Shown here in pieces: positions 8,145 through 16,176 of a DNA stretch of 40,438 nt (positions are counted from its first letter, which is position 1; each line of letters starts with the position of its first letter). The stretch comes from Candidatus Gastranaerophilales bacterium. Lineage in GTDB: Bacteria; Cyanobacteriota; Vampirovibrionia; Gastranaerophilales; Gastranaerophilaceae. Under the pieces are notes generated by a model. The model had not been told where the DNA came from and searched no databases. It saw nothing but the letters and a program-made list of their open reading frames with translations. A program made the translations under genes and the position numbers. The stretch covers positions 1 to 40,438 of the forward strand of contig CALUSI010000017.1 of NCBI GenBank assembly GCA_944323395.1, written 5' to 3'.

Positions 8145-8771
8145 ATGAAACACAACAAAAAAAAGATTCTGTGTTTTGGTGACAGTAATACATACGGCTT
8201 CAATCCTATAAATGCTCAAAGATATAATAAAGATACAAGATGGACTGGCATTCTACAAACTTCATTAAAAGATAAATATGACGTCATTGAAGCAGGATGC
8301 AATAACAGAACTTGCTTTATGGATAATCCTGAAGGTGAAGAACTGACTGGATATAAAGCAATAAAAAAATATTTAATTAATGAGACGGATATTCTTATTC
8401 TAGCATTAGGTATAAATGATTTACAGAAAATCTATCATCATAATGAAGAAACAATTAAAAACGGTCTTGCTAAAATAATTGATATAGCAAAGGATATAAA
8501 TAAAAATGTTCAAATTATAATACTTGTACCATCAATAATAACGGCAGATATTTACAATGGATTTTTCTGCCAACTTTTTGATGAACAATCAATAGAAGAA
8601 TCAAAAAAACTAAATAATATTTATCAAAATATTGCGAAAGAAAAAAATTGTACAATTATTAATCTGAACGATTTTGTTAATGTATCTTCTATAGACGGAA
8701 TACATTATGATGAGAATGCACATAAAACTATAGCTAAAATTTTACAAGATTACTTTCTTAACTTGACTTAA
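8145..8771 (+). CDS. SGNH/GDSL-family hydrolase
   Basis: 208 residues from the ATG at 8145; a TTG six codons earlier would overlap deoB and is less likely. Block I is CFGDSNTYGF with the nucleophile Ser at residue 14, the oxyanion Asn is in CNNRT, block III is ALGINDL, and the Asp-His pair of block V is in DGIHYDENAH. There is no signal peptide, so it is cytosolic. The family contains esterases, thioesterases and carbohydrate deacetylases; the substrate is not predictable. The start is five bases after the deoB stop, so the two are probably co-transcribed. Confidence 0.85.
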   Translation: MKHNKKKILCFGDSNTYGFNPINAQRYNKDTRWTGILQTSLKDKYDVIEAGCNNRTCFMDNPEGEELTGYKAIKKYLINETDILILALGINDLQKIYHHNEETIKNGLAKIIDIAKDINKNVQIIILVPSIITADIYNGFFCQLFDEQSIEESKKLNNIYQNIAKEKNCTIINLNDFVNVSSIDGIHYDENAHKTIAKILQDYFLNLT

Positions 8772-8792
8772 CCTTGCCCTTGTACTTTAATT

Positions 8793-8798
8793 TATAAT
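8793..8798 (+). promoter_or_regulatory. -10 box before nadA
   Basis: A perfect TATAAT sits 22 bases upstream of the nadA ATG, with an AGGTAGGA ribosome binding site between. The only TTGACT-like -35 (8763-8768) is 24 bases away, too far for a standard promoter, so the -35 is weak or absent. Confidence 0.45.
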
Positions 8799-8819
8799 TA
8801 ACTCAGCAGGTAGGATATT

Positions 8820-9737
8820 ATGAATTTAGTCGAAAAAATCAATAAATTAAAGAAAGAAAAGAATGCAATTATTCTTACGCATTGTTACCAGAATATAGAA
8901 ATAGATGAAGTTTCTGATTATGTTGGTGATTCATTATACCTAAGCAGAGCAGCCGCAAAAACAGATGCCGATATAATTCTATTTGCCGGCGTATACTTTA
9001 TGGCGCAAAGTGCAAAAATACTTTCACCTGATAAAAAAGTATTAATTCCGGATATTACATCCGGTTGTCATATGGCGGATATGATAGATGTTGAAAATTT
9101 AAGACTATTTAAGAAAAAATATCCGAATATTCCTGTTGTGTGCTATATTAATTCAACAGCGGAAGTAAAAGCAGAATGTGATGTATGTTGTACAAGCTCT
9201 AATGCTGTAGATATAGTAAAAAAATTAAATGTACCTAAGGTTTTATTTGCTCCCGATACATATCTTGGGAAATGGGTAGGTCAGAAATTAAAAGATGTTG
9301 AGGTTATAACATTCAACGGTTTTTGCCCTGTACATTTAAGAATAAGGCCAGAAGACATAATGGAAGCAAGAAGAAACTATCCTGAAGCATTGATACTTGC
9401 ACATCCTGAATGCCATTATGAAGTTTCTAAACTAGCTGACTTTGTTGGTTCTACAAAAGAAATTATGGAATTTTCTCAAAAAAGTGGTAAAAAACAATTT
9501 GTAATTGCAACAGAAAAAGGCGTTGTAGAAAGATTAAACAGAGACAGCAAATTAAATAACTGGGGTAAAGAATTTATTCTGATTAATGAAAATATAATAT
9601 GTCACAGTATGAAATATAATACTTTAGAAAAAATCTACGACACATTATTAAATGAAACAAATGAAATTACATTAGATAAAAATATAATCGAAAAAGCAAG
9701 ATTAAGTATAGATAGAATGCTTAATTTAAATAAATAA
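8820..9737 (+). CDS. nadA: Quinolinate synthase NadA
   Basis: 305 residues, the compact form. It condenses iminoaspartate with dihydroxyacetone phosphate to quinolinate in de novo NAD synthesis, using one [4Fe-4S] cluster. Three pseudo-repeated domains are visible. Typical blocks are ILTHCYQNIEIDEVSDYVGD, ITSGCHMADM, CDVCCTSSNAV, APDTYLG, FNGFCPVHLRI and HPECHYEV, which supply the cluster cysteines and substrate His residues. nadB and nadC are not adjacent. The neighbouring ferredoxin gene may simply be the next transcription unit, as it has its own promoter. Confidence 0.96.
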   Translation: MNLVEKINKLKKEKNAIILTHCYQNIEIDEVSDYVGDSLYLSRAAAKTDADIILFAGVYFMAQSAKILSPDKKVLIPDITSGCHMADMIDVENLRLFKKKYPNIPVVCYINSTAEVKAECDVCCTSSNAVDIVKKLNVPKVLFAPDTYLGKWVGQKLKDVEVITFNGFCPVHLRIRPEDIMEARRNYPEALILAHPECHYEVSKLADFVGSTKEIMEFSQKSGKKQFVIATEKGVVERLNRDSKLNNWGKEFILINENIICHSMKYNTLEKIYDTLLNETNEITLDKNIIEKARLSIDRMLNLNK

Positions 9738-9765
9738 AAATTCCTATTTTAAAATTTAATTTTAA

Positions 9766-9774
9766 TGATATAAT
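9766..9774 (+). promoter_or_regulatory. Extended -10 promoter of the ferredoxin gene
   Basis: TGATATAAT, identical to the elements before yraN and the WG-repeat gene. Transcription would start near 9781, giving a leader of about 44 bases that contains an AAGGAG ribosome binding site. No clear -35. Confidence 0.6.
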
Positions 9775-9824
9775 TGAGATGTTATAGAAAAAAAATAACA
9801 CAGTTAAACAAAAAGGAGAAAATA

Positions 9825-10001
9825 ATGAAAGTTACAGTTAATGACAGTTGTATAGCTTGTGGCGCATGCGAATCAGTATGTGATGTAGTATTTTCAGTAG
9901 AAGATAAAGCAGTTGTAGATGAAGGCGCTATTGCAGGAAATGAAGATTGCGTAAAAGAAGCAGCTGATTGTTGTCCCGTTAATGCAATTGAAATTGCTTA
10001 A
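9825..10001 (+). CDS. Small [4Fe-4S] ferredoxin
   Basis: 58 residues from the ATG at 9825, chosen because AAGGAG lies eight bases before it; an upstream in-frame start would add 17 basic residues with no family counterpart. Cysteines 9, 12, 15 and 50 (CIACGAC... CCP) fit ligands of one cubane cluster. C19 and C42 match the pair that forms a disulfide in the single-cluster Thermotoga-type ferredoxin, so this is probably a one-cluster protein rather than a 2[4Fe-4S] one. It is an electron carrier with unknown partner. It has its own extended -10 promoter and a strong terminator. Confidence 0.93.
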   Translation: MKVTVNDSCIACGACESVCDVVFSVEDKAVVDEGAIAGNEDCVKEAADCCPVNAIEIA

Positions 10002-10014
10002 TAATATTAATAAA

Positions 10015-10050
10015 AAAGAGAGAGATAGATAAACTATCTCTCTCTTTTTA
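10015..10050 (+). terminator. Intrinsic terminator after the ferredoxin gene
   Basis: A 14-bp perfect stem (left arm 10015-10028, right arm 10034-10047, mostly alternating AG paired with CT), loop ATAAA, and a T-run reaching 10049. Symmetric A/T ends mean it could work on both strands. Confidence 0.92.
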
Positions 10051-10091
10051 TAAATATTTCCAATTTTATTAAGAAACTAATAAAAATATAT

Positions 10092-11036
10092 ATGGATAAA
10101 GTTATTGTTATATTCTCTGATAATAATAAAGGTAAATTCATTTCTAAAGGATTTGCTTCAGCATTTAGAGATTTGTCTTATTTTGTCTATGAAAAAAAGA
10201 TATTCGATTTAAATGTAGAAGAAGTAAAACAAATAAATCCGAAAATAATATTTATTTTTTGGACAAATATCAATTACGAAAATGAATTAAAAATTTTTCT
10301 TGATAATTACAAAAATTTAGGGACAATTTTTATACATTGTGGGGAATTACATAAAGATATTGCTTTTAACTGTAGCAATAAAAAAAATCATTATTCATTC
10401 TATTCAAACTCAAAATTAAAAAAGTTTAAATATAATACAGCAGTAGATGCGAAAAGATACAAAACAAAATTTAGAGGTTACAAATATGATATAACATTTG
10501 CAGGTAATCCTGCATTTGAAGATAGAGAGTATCTTTTAGCAAAAATAATATATAATTTTGGTTCAATTAATATATTTTGCAGATCTTTTGATTTTTACAA
10601 GAGTGTTGAAGAAATTCAAAAACAAAACTTATTAGATGACTACTTTTTAGAATTATATAGACAATCATACAAGGGATATGTTGAAACACAAAAAGAACTA
10701 TCAAAAATATATTCATCTTCAAAAATAAATATAGATATAGCAAAAAATAATAATAGTATAAGTTACAGAAGTTTTGAAATAATGGCATCAGGCGGTTTTC
10801 TAATTTCTCAAAAAAATAACGAACTTATTACAAAATTCGAAAACGGAAAAGAAATTGAAATTTATGAGACTGATGATGAACTTATAGATAAAATAAAATT
10901 TTATCTTTCTAACTTAAACATTGCCCAATACATTGCAGTAAACGGTAAAAAAAATACAGTAAGTAATCATTCATTTTATGATAGACTAAAGAATATGTTA
11001 AAGGTGATTTATGGCAAAGATTTTAGTAATAGATGA
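10092..11036 (+). CDS. CgeB-like glycosyltransferase (group 1)
   Basis: 314 residues. The C-terminal half has the signature of the CgeB/Glyco_trans_1_2 family: SYRSFEIMASGGFLIS (about 222-237), the nucleotide-sugar-binding segment of GT-B enzymes, followed by an acidic stretch and DELIDKIKFYL. The N-terminal half has a Rossmann-like pattern (IIFIFWT, TIFIHCG). Sugar donor and acceptor are unknown. There is no signal peptide. No Shine-Dalgarno sequence precedes the ATG. Its last 26 bases overlap the start of a response regulator, so the two are translated from one mRNA and possibly coupled. Confidence 0.7.
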   Translation: MDKVIVIFSDNNKGKFISKGFASAFRDLSYFVYEKKIFDLNVEEVKQINPKIIFIFWTNINYENELKIFLDNYKNLGTIFIHCGELHKDIAFNCSNKKNHYSFYSNSKLKKFKYNTAVDAKRYKTKFRGYKYDITFAGNPAFEDREYLLAKIIYNFGSINIFCRSFDFYKSVEEIQKQNLLDDYFLELYRQSYKGYVETQKELSKIYSSSKINIDIAKNNNSISYRSFEIMASGGFLISQKNNELITKFENGKEIEIYETDDELIDKIKFYLSNLNIAQYIAVNGKKNTVSNHSFYDRLKNMLKVIYGKDFSNR

Positions 11037-11724
11037 TGATGAAGCAATTAATGAACTTATAAAAGTAAACTTAGAACTATCCTTTTATAAAGTCATTACA
11101 GCGCTAGATGGAAATAAAGGTTATGCTCTAGCAAAGCAAGAGTTGCCAGATTTAATTATTTTAGACGTTATGATGCCTGAAGTTGACGGTTATACCGTTG
11201 CAAAAAGAATTAGAGAGAATGAAGAAACAAAAGATATACCAATAATTATGCTTACAGCATTAAATATGCTTCAAAATAAAGTTCAAGGTTTTAACATTGG
11301 TGTAGATGATTACTTATGTAAACCGTTTGAAATGGAAGAACTTTTAGTACGTATAAAGGCACTATTAAAAAGAACAAACAATATACCAAAGTCTTTTGCA
11401 GTAAAAGAGGTTTTAACTCAAGGTGATATTACTTTAATTCCTGAAACATATTCCATTGAAATTAATGGACAACAAGTTAAAGTTACACCAATAGAGTTTG
11501 ATATAGTAAATCTTTTGATGCAAAATTACGGGAATATGGTATCAAGTGCAAAAATATTAAATGATGTTTGGGGTTATTCTGCTGATGATGCAGTAGAAAC
11601 AATAAGAGTCCATATGCGTCATATCAGAACGAAAATTGATAAAATTTCAAATGGAAAAAAATATATTGAAACAATATATGGTGGCGGTTATAGATTATTA
11701 CCAGATGGTTCTGCAAAAAAATAA
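11011..11724 (+). CDS. OmpR/PhoB-family response regulator
   Basis: 237 residues. The receiver domain (about 3-120) has the acidic pocket DDDE at 8-11, phospho-acceptor D52 in LDVMMPEVDG, the Thr of IIMLTA and the Lys of CKPFEM. The C-terminal winged-helix domain (about 135-232) ends with the typical RVHMRHIRTKI recognition helix and IYGGGYRL hairpin. It resembles cyanobacterial RpaA/RpaB-type regulators, but this was not tested. No histidine kinase is adjacent. The start has a ribosome binding site (AAAGGTG) inside the glycosyltransferase gene. Confidence 0.94.
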   Translation: MAKILVIDDDEAINELIKVNLELSFYKVITALDGNKGYALAKQELPDLIILDVMMPEVDGYTVAKRIRENEETKDIPIIMLTALNMLQNKVQGFNIGVDDYLCKPFEMEELLVRIKALLKRTNNIPKSFAVKEVLTQGDITLIPETYSIEINGQQVKVTPIEFDIVNLLMQNYGNMVSSAKILNDVWGYSADDAVETIRVHMRHIRTKIDKISNGKKYIETIYGGGYRLLPDGSAKK

Positions 11725-11770
11725 TATTAATAATTAAGCAAAAAAAAATATTTTTACATTTAAAGTTAAT

Positions 11771-12154
11771 ATGAAAATTACTTACAATGAAAATTTCTCT
11801 TTTAATTTTTGTTCAAAAAAGACATTTAAGAAAATGTTTGATAAATGTGCTTATTCAGGAGAAGGATTTGCACCATATGACACTAGAACTATAGAACATA
11901 TTATTCCTGTTATAAAAGGTGGGGAGAATGAATTTTCTAATTATTTAGTAGTTAGAAGAAGTTGGAATATGGATAGAAGTGATAAACCTTTAGACGAATT
12001 TATAAAAGAAAATCCAGAAGTAAAGGAAAATATAATTAATGCAGTTAATTCAAAAGAAGGACAAATTATAGAAGGAATTAATTGGTCAGAAGAAGTAAAA
12101 AAAACTTTATTAAAAGCCATTGGATATGATATTTTCACAAATAAAAAAGGTTGA
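11771..12154 (+). CDS. Small HNH-like protein
   Basis: 127 residues. The core CAYSGEGF...TIEHIIPVIKGGENEFSN (residues 26-57) matches the beta-beta-alpha HNH pattern: C26 and a Gly turn, Glu-His (H43) in place of the usual Asp-His, a GG-x-N turn, then Asn-57. A second zinc-binding Cys pair is missing, so it may be a metal-poor or inactive variant. The rest is helical and unrecognised. It stands alone after the response regulator (46-base gap) and ends inside a bidirectional terminator. It could be a stand-alone nuclease or a domain borrowed for nucleic-acid binding. Confidence 0.55.
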   Translation: MKITYNENFSFNFCSKKTFKKMFDKCAYSGEGFAPYDTRTIEHIIPVIKGGENEFSNYLVVRRSWNMDRSDKPLDEFIKENPEVKENIINAVNSKEGQIIEGINWSEEVKKTLLKAIGYDIFTNKKG

Positions 12155-12173
12155 TAAAATTTCAACCTTTTTT
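12143..12173. terminator. Bidirectional intrinsic terminator between HNH-like and EF-hand genes
   Basis: A 12-bp stem (AAAAAAGGTTGA against TCAACCTTTTTT) with a seven-base loop. The stop codon of the HNH-like gene lies in the left arm, and the minus-strand EF-hand gene ends nine bases beyond. Both strands have T-runs. Confidence 0.88.
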
Positions 12174-12181
12174 ATTTTTAT

Positions 12182-13471
12182 CTATTTTTGTTTAAATGAA
12201 AAATCAATCTTAGCTTCAAGAGTTGCTTCTCTAACAAATTTATTATAAGTTATACTATCAGGATCATCTCCATTATTTTCTTGTTTATAAGTAGTAATTT
12301 TTTCTTCAAGAATTTCATCAAATTTTTCTATTTTTTCGGTATATTCTTGTGCACTGAGTAGTGTTCCCTCTGTTAAGTTTATTTCGTATTCAACTCCATT
12401 TACTCTTATTGTTGAAGAGGAACTGCTTCCTGTTGAACCTAAACCATTCTTTTCAATTAAAGCCAGATTATCTTCAAAACTTCTTCCCCCACCCCATTGA
12501 CCTGGAGCATCAGCATTTGCTGTATAAACAGCTCTTACTGCAGTTGATACGTCTAATGTATTTTCACTATATAAATCTGCAATTGTGCTTGTTCCTTCAA
12601 ATTCACCATTGTTTATCATTGTTTCAAGATTATCCATTAATTCAAAATAATCATCTTCTCTTCCAATAAAATCAGCTTTTGAAATACATTCATAACCACC
12701 TAATGTATCCAATATGCTAGAAAGATTTATTTCAGCACCATTTGCGACACCATCTGGAATTAAACAATCAGAGAAAATCATGCTTCCCTTTTTGCCATTC
12801 TTATCTGTTAAAATTTTTGCATCTTTATCATAAACAGCATCATATACTTCATCATATATTGCATTAATTTTATCTTCATCATTTCCAGCTTCAGCAATTT
12901 TTGCTTTTAAATCATCTGGCAATTCTACAAGAGAGAATGAATAAGTTCTGTTTTGCCAACTTGAAGCATTGCCAACTGCATCAATTCTAATACCTAACAA
13001 AGCAAGTTGCTTTACACCAATTGAATCCTTTGATCCAAATAAATTTCTTAGATTTTGATCTCCAGCATTGTTTATTACTTCTTCAAGTTTTTCTTGAATA
13101 TACAAATCTAACTCACTATCAAAAGAAAGTGCAATAGCATCTGCAATTTGAACATTTTCTTCGTTTCCTGTAATTTGGCCATCACCATCAACATCCATAG
13201 TAACTAACCATTCTTTATTTTGAAGAAACTCGTCTATTCTATCATATCCATCAACTATATTGCGATTAAATAATTTATCATATTTCTGCAAATCATAGAC
13301 ACATTCTTTAGCACTGCTATATCGTTTTTCATTTTGTTCATATTTTTCAAATATTGATGAATAAGAACTTGATCCGCTACGACTAGAAGAAGATGAACTT
13401 CCCGAACTACTCTTAGAAGAACTTGAACCTGCATATTTTTGTTTTAATGCTTCGTAAGATATTTGAGCCAT
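12182..13471 (-). CDS. Serine-rich protein with an EF-hand loop, unknown function
   Basis: 429 residues, not recognised as a known family. After a short MAQISYEALKQKYAG start comes a Ser/Gly tract (about 16-39), a flexible linker. A canonical calcium-binding EF-hand loop follows at 93-104 (DVDGDGQITGNE, with D93, D95, D97, Q99, T101, E104). The remainder is acidic, mostly helical and has no membrane segment or obvious signal peptide. Near 327-334 is APGQWGGG. The C-terminus is a basic/acidic helix. It faces the HNH gene across a shared terminator and diverges from the pyrophosphatase gene. Calcium binding is well supported; export and role are not. Confidence 0.6.
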   Translation of the reverse strand: MAQISYEALKQKYAGSSSSKSSSGSSSSSSRSGSSSYSSIFEKYEQNEKRYSSAKECVYDLQKYDKLFNRNIVDGYDRIDEFLQNKEWLVTMDVDGDGQITGNEENVQIADAIALSFDSELDLYIQEKLEEVINNAGDQNLRNLFGSKDSIGVKQLALLGIRIDAVGNASSWQNRTYSFSLVELPDDLKAKIAEAGNDEDKINAIYDEVYDAVYDKDAKILTDKNGKKGSMIFSDCLIPDGVANGAEINLSSILDTLGGYECISKADFIGREDDYFELMDNLETMINNGEFEGTSTIADLYSENTLDVSTAVRAVYTANADAPGQWGGGRSFEDNLALIEKNGLGSTGSSSSSTIRVNGVEYEINLTEGTLLSAQEYTEKIEKFDEILEEKITTYKQENNGDDPDSITYNKFVREATLEAKIDFSFKQK

Positions 13472-13658
13472 AATTTATCTCTTTCCCTTAATCGTGTATA
13501 TATATAAAAAATTTTTTTAAACAAAAATTTACTATATTTTTCTCTTTGTTAAGAAAAGTAAAGTCAAATATATACAAAATATATGCTTTAGAAATGATAA
13601 TTATTTTATTAAAAAAATATACAATTCTTAAATAGTAGTTTATTTTGCAAATATATTA

Positions 13659-13664
13659 TATAAT
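13659..13664 (+). promoter_or_regulatory. -10 box before the pyrophosphatase gene
   Basis: A perfect TATAAT about 35 bases upstream of the ATG, with a strong AAGGAGAG ribosome binding site seven bases from the start. No convincing -35. The 227-base divergent region 13472-13698 holds no gene. Confidence 0.5.
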
Positions 13665-13698
13665 TAGATTTTGTATTTGGTAGTATAAGGAGAGTACA

Positions 13699-16119
13699 AT
13701 GACATTTTTTGAGAAATGCCAAAGCTCTGTTAAAAAGTTATTTGCTGCTTTTGCATTAGCTATTTTTATTGGAGTACCGGCATTTGCCGGAGAGGCGAAT
13801 CTTATAGTTCCGAAGATTGAGGGAGATAATTTCAACCTACTAGTTGCAGGTATTATAGTATCTGTTCTCGGTCTTATATGGGGACTTATTGCTTATGGGC
13901 AAATAAAATCAGTTAAAGCACATAAAGCAATGATTGAAATAGGTAATACTATTTTTGAAACTTGCAAGACATATCTTGTTCAACAAGGTAAATTTTTGAT
14001 TGTATTAGAAATATTAATTGCAATTTGTATTGCTTTTTATTTTGGTTTCTTGCAAGAAATGTCTGTTAAGAATGTTCTAATAATATTAGCAGCTTCAGTT
14101 GTTGGTATTTTAGGTTCTTATGGTGTTGCTTGGTTTGGTATTAGAATGAATACTTTAGCTAATGCTAGAACATCTTTTACAGCACTTAAAAATAGACCAT
14201 TAGACATACTAAATATTCCGTTAAAAGCAGGAATGAGTATTGGGGTATTATTAGTTAGTGTTGAACTTATTGTAATGCTTACAATATTGTTATTTGTTCC
14301 AGGTCACTTAGCAGGTGCTTGTTTTATAGGTTTTGCGATTGGTGAATCATTAGGCGCGTCTGCACTTCGTGTAGCCGGTGGTATCTTTACAAAGATTGCT
14401 GATATTGGATCTGATTTAATGAAAATTCAATTTGGTATAAAAGAAGATGATCCAAGAAACCCTGGTGTAATTGCAGATTGTACCGGTGATAATGCAGGTG
14501 ATTCAATAGGACCGACTGCAGATGGATTCGAAACCTATGGAGTTACTGGTGTTGCGCTTGTTAGTTTTATACTTTTAGGTGTATTTCCAGATTATCAAAT
14601 CCAATTGTTAACTTGGATTTTTGTAATGAGATATTTAATGATTATTACTTCTGTTGTTGCATATGGAGTAAATAATTTGCTAAATAAAGTTCTTTTTGGT
14701 AAAAAACCAGATTTTGACTTTGAAGCTCCATTGACAAATTTAGTTTGGTTAACATCTATATTATCAATTGCTATGACGTTTGGAGTAAGCCATTATTTAC
14801 TTGGAACAATGCCCAATAATTTATGGTTAACTCTTTCAATTATAATCAGCTGTGGTACATTAGGTGCTGCTTTAATTCCAGAATTTACAAAAGTATTTAC
14901 TTCTCCAAAAGCAAAACATACCTCAGAAGTTGTTACCGCTTCTAAAGAAGGTGGAGCATCATTGACAATATTATCTGGTATCGTTTCAGGTAATTTCTCA
15001 GGTTTTTGGATTGGTCTTGTAATTGTTGCATTAATGACAATGTCATATTTTGCAAGTTTACATATACCTTCAGAAATAATGATTTATTCATCAGTATTTG
15101 CATTTGGTTTAGTTGCATTTGGCTTCTTAGGAATGGGACCTGTTACTATTGCAGTTGACAGTTATGGACCAGTTACAGACAATGCTCAATCTGTATATGA
15201 ATTATCATTGATTGAAGAAATTCCAAATGTAGCAGATGAAATAAAAAATGAATTTGGGTTTGAGCCTAACTTTGACAATGCAAAGAAATTCTTAGAACAA
15301 AACGATGGTGCAGGAAACACATTCAAAGCAACTTCAAAACCTGTATTAATAGGTACAGCCGTAGTTGGTGCTACTACAATGATTTTCTCATTGATTCTTG
15401 TTATAAAAGAAACGTTGGGAATTGAACCTGAAGCCATTTTAAATTTATTAAACCCATACACAATTTTAGGATTGTTAATGGGTGGTGCTGTAATATATTG
15501 GTTTTCAGGTGCTTCAATGCAAGCAGTTACTACAGGTGCATACAGAGCAGTTGAATATATTTCAAAGCATATTAAACTTGGTGAATGTGATGATAAAAAA
15601 GCAAACGTAGATAATTCAAAAGAGGTTGTAAGAATTTGTACTGAATATGCTCAAAAAGGCATGCTAAATATCTTTATAGCATTATTTGCTTTTGCACTTG
15701 CATTTGCTTGCTTATCTGCTCCAATGGCAGAAAATGTAAATCCTGTATCATTCTTTGTAAGTTATTTAATAGGTATAGCAGTATTTGGTTTGTTCCAAGC
15801 AGTATTTATGGCAAATGCCGGCGGTTGCTGGGACAATGCTAAAAAGATTGTTGAAGTAGATTTATGTGAAAAAGGAACACCTTTACACGATGCTACAGTA
15901 GTTGGCGATACTGTTGGCGATCCATTCAAAGATACTTCATCAGTAGCAATGAATCCTATAATAAAATTTACAACATTGTTCGGTTTACTTGCTATGGAAA
16001 TTGCAATAGCACCTTCATTTAAAGAAGCTGCTCCTATCGCAGGTATTGTCTTATTCATTGTTGCAATTATTTTTGTTGTACGTTCATTCTATGCAATGAG
16101 AATTCCAACAGATAAATAA
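13699..16119 (+). CDS. hppA: Membrane-bound ion-translocating pyrophosphatase
   Basis: 806 residues with about 16 membrane segments. It couples PPi hydrolysis to H+ and/or Na+ export. The catalytic loop is KEDDPRNPGVIAD followed by GDNAGDSIGPTADGFETYG (about 250-281). The GPTADGFETYG version differs from the GMAADLFE type of classical enzymes and recalls the divergent Bacteroides-type subfamily. The second conserved loop (SKEGGASLTILSGIVSGNF) also departs from the classical form, so K+ dependence and ion specificity cannot be assigned. A third PPi-binding loop is DTVGDPFKDTS near the end. The N-terminus looks like a signal peptide (KKLFAAFALAIFIGVPAFAG). Confidence 0.95.
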   Translation: MTFFEKCQSSVKKLFAAFALAIFIGVPAFAGEANLIVPKIEGDNFNLLVAGIIVSVLGLIWGLIAYGQIKSVKAHKAMIEIGNTIFETCKTYLVQQGKFLIVLEILIAICIAFYFGFLQEMSVKNVLIILAASVVGILGSYGVAWFGIRMNTLANARTSFTALKNRPLDILNIPLKAGMSIGVLLVSVELIVMLTILLFVPGHLAGACFIGFAIGESLGASALRVAGGIFTKIADIGSDLMKIQFGIKEDDPRNPGVIADCTGDNAGDSIGPTADGFETYGVTGVALVSFILLGVFPDYQIQLLTWIFVMRYLMIITSVVAYGVNNLLNKVLFGKKPDFDFEAPLTNLVWLTSILSIAMTFGVSHYLLGTMPNNLWLTLSIIISCGTLGAALIPEFTKVFTSPKAKHTSEVVTASKEGGASLTILSGIVSGNFSGFWIGLVIVALMTMSYFASLHIPSEIMIYSSVFAFGLVAFGFLGMGPVTIAVDSYGPVTDNAQSVYELSLIEEIPNVADEIKNEFGFEPNFDNAKKFLEQNDGAGNTFKATSKPVLIGTAVVGATTMIFSLILVIKETLGIEPEAILNLLNPYTILGLLMGGAVIYWFSGASMQAVTTGAYRAVEYISKHIKLGECDDKKANVDNSKEVVRICTEYAQKGMLNIFIALFAFALAFACLSAPMAENVNPVSFFVSYLIGIAVFGLFQAVFMANAGGCWDNAKKIVEVDLCEKGTPLHDATVVGDTVGDPFKDTSSVAMNPIIKFTTLFGLLAMEIAIAPSFKEAAPIAGIVLFIVAIIFVVRSFYAMRIPTDK

Positions 16120-16131
16120 ACAGATAAATAA
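16108..16131 (+). repeat. 12-bp tandem duplication over the hppA stop codon
   Basis: ACAGATAAATAA occurs twice head to tail (16108-16119 and 16120-16131). The first copy contains the hppA stop codon and the second supplies an in-frame back-up stop just before the terminator. Confidence 0.9.
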
Positions 16132-16161
16132 AAGAGGGCAAGATTTAGTCTTGCCCTCTTT
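16131..16161. terminator. Bidirectional intrinsic terminator between hppA and the pentapeptide gene
   Basis: A 13-bp perfect stem (AAAGAGGGCAAGA against TCTTGCCCTCTTT), five-base loop TTTAG, T-run downstream. The convergent pentapeptide-repeat gene ends at 16177. Confidence 0.93.
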
Positions 16162-16176
16162 TTATTTTTATATTTA

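Noticed and set aside
8763-8798. TTGACT as the -35 of the nadA promoter
   Set aside because: It is 24 bases from TATAAT, outside the workable spacer range, and overlaps the stop codon of the upstream gene.
12361-12669. Open frame opposite the serine-rich EF-hand gene
   Set aside because: Leu/His-rich composition and no ribosome binding site; it is the mirror of the real gene's codon bias.
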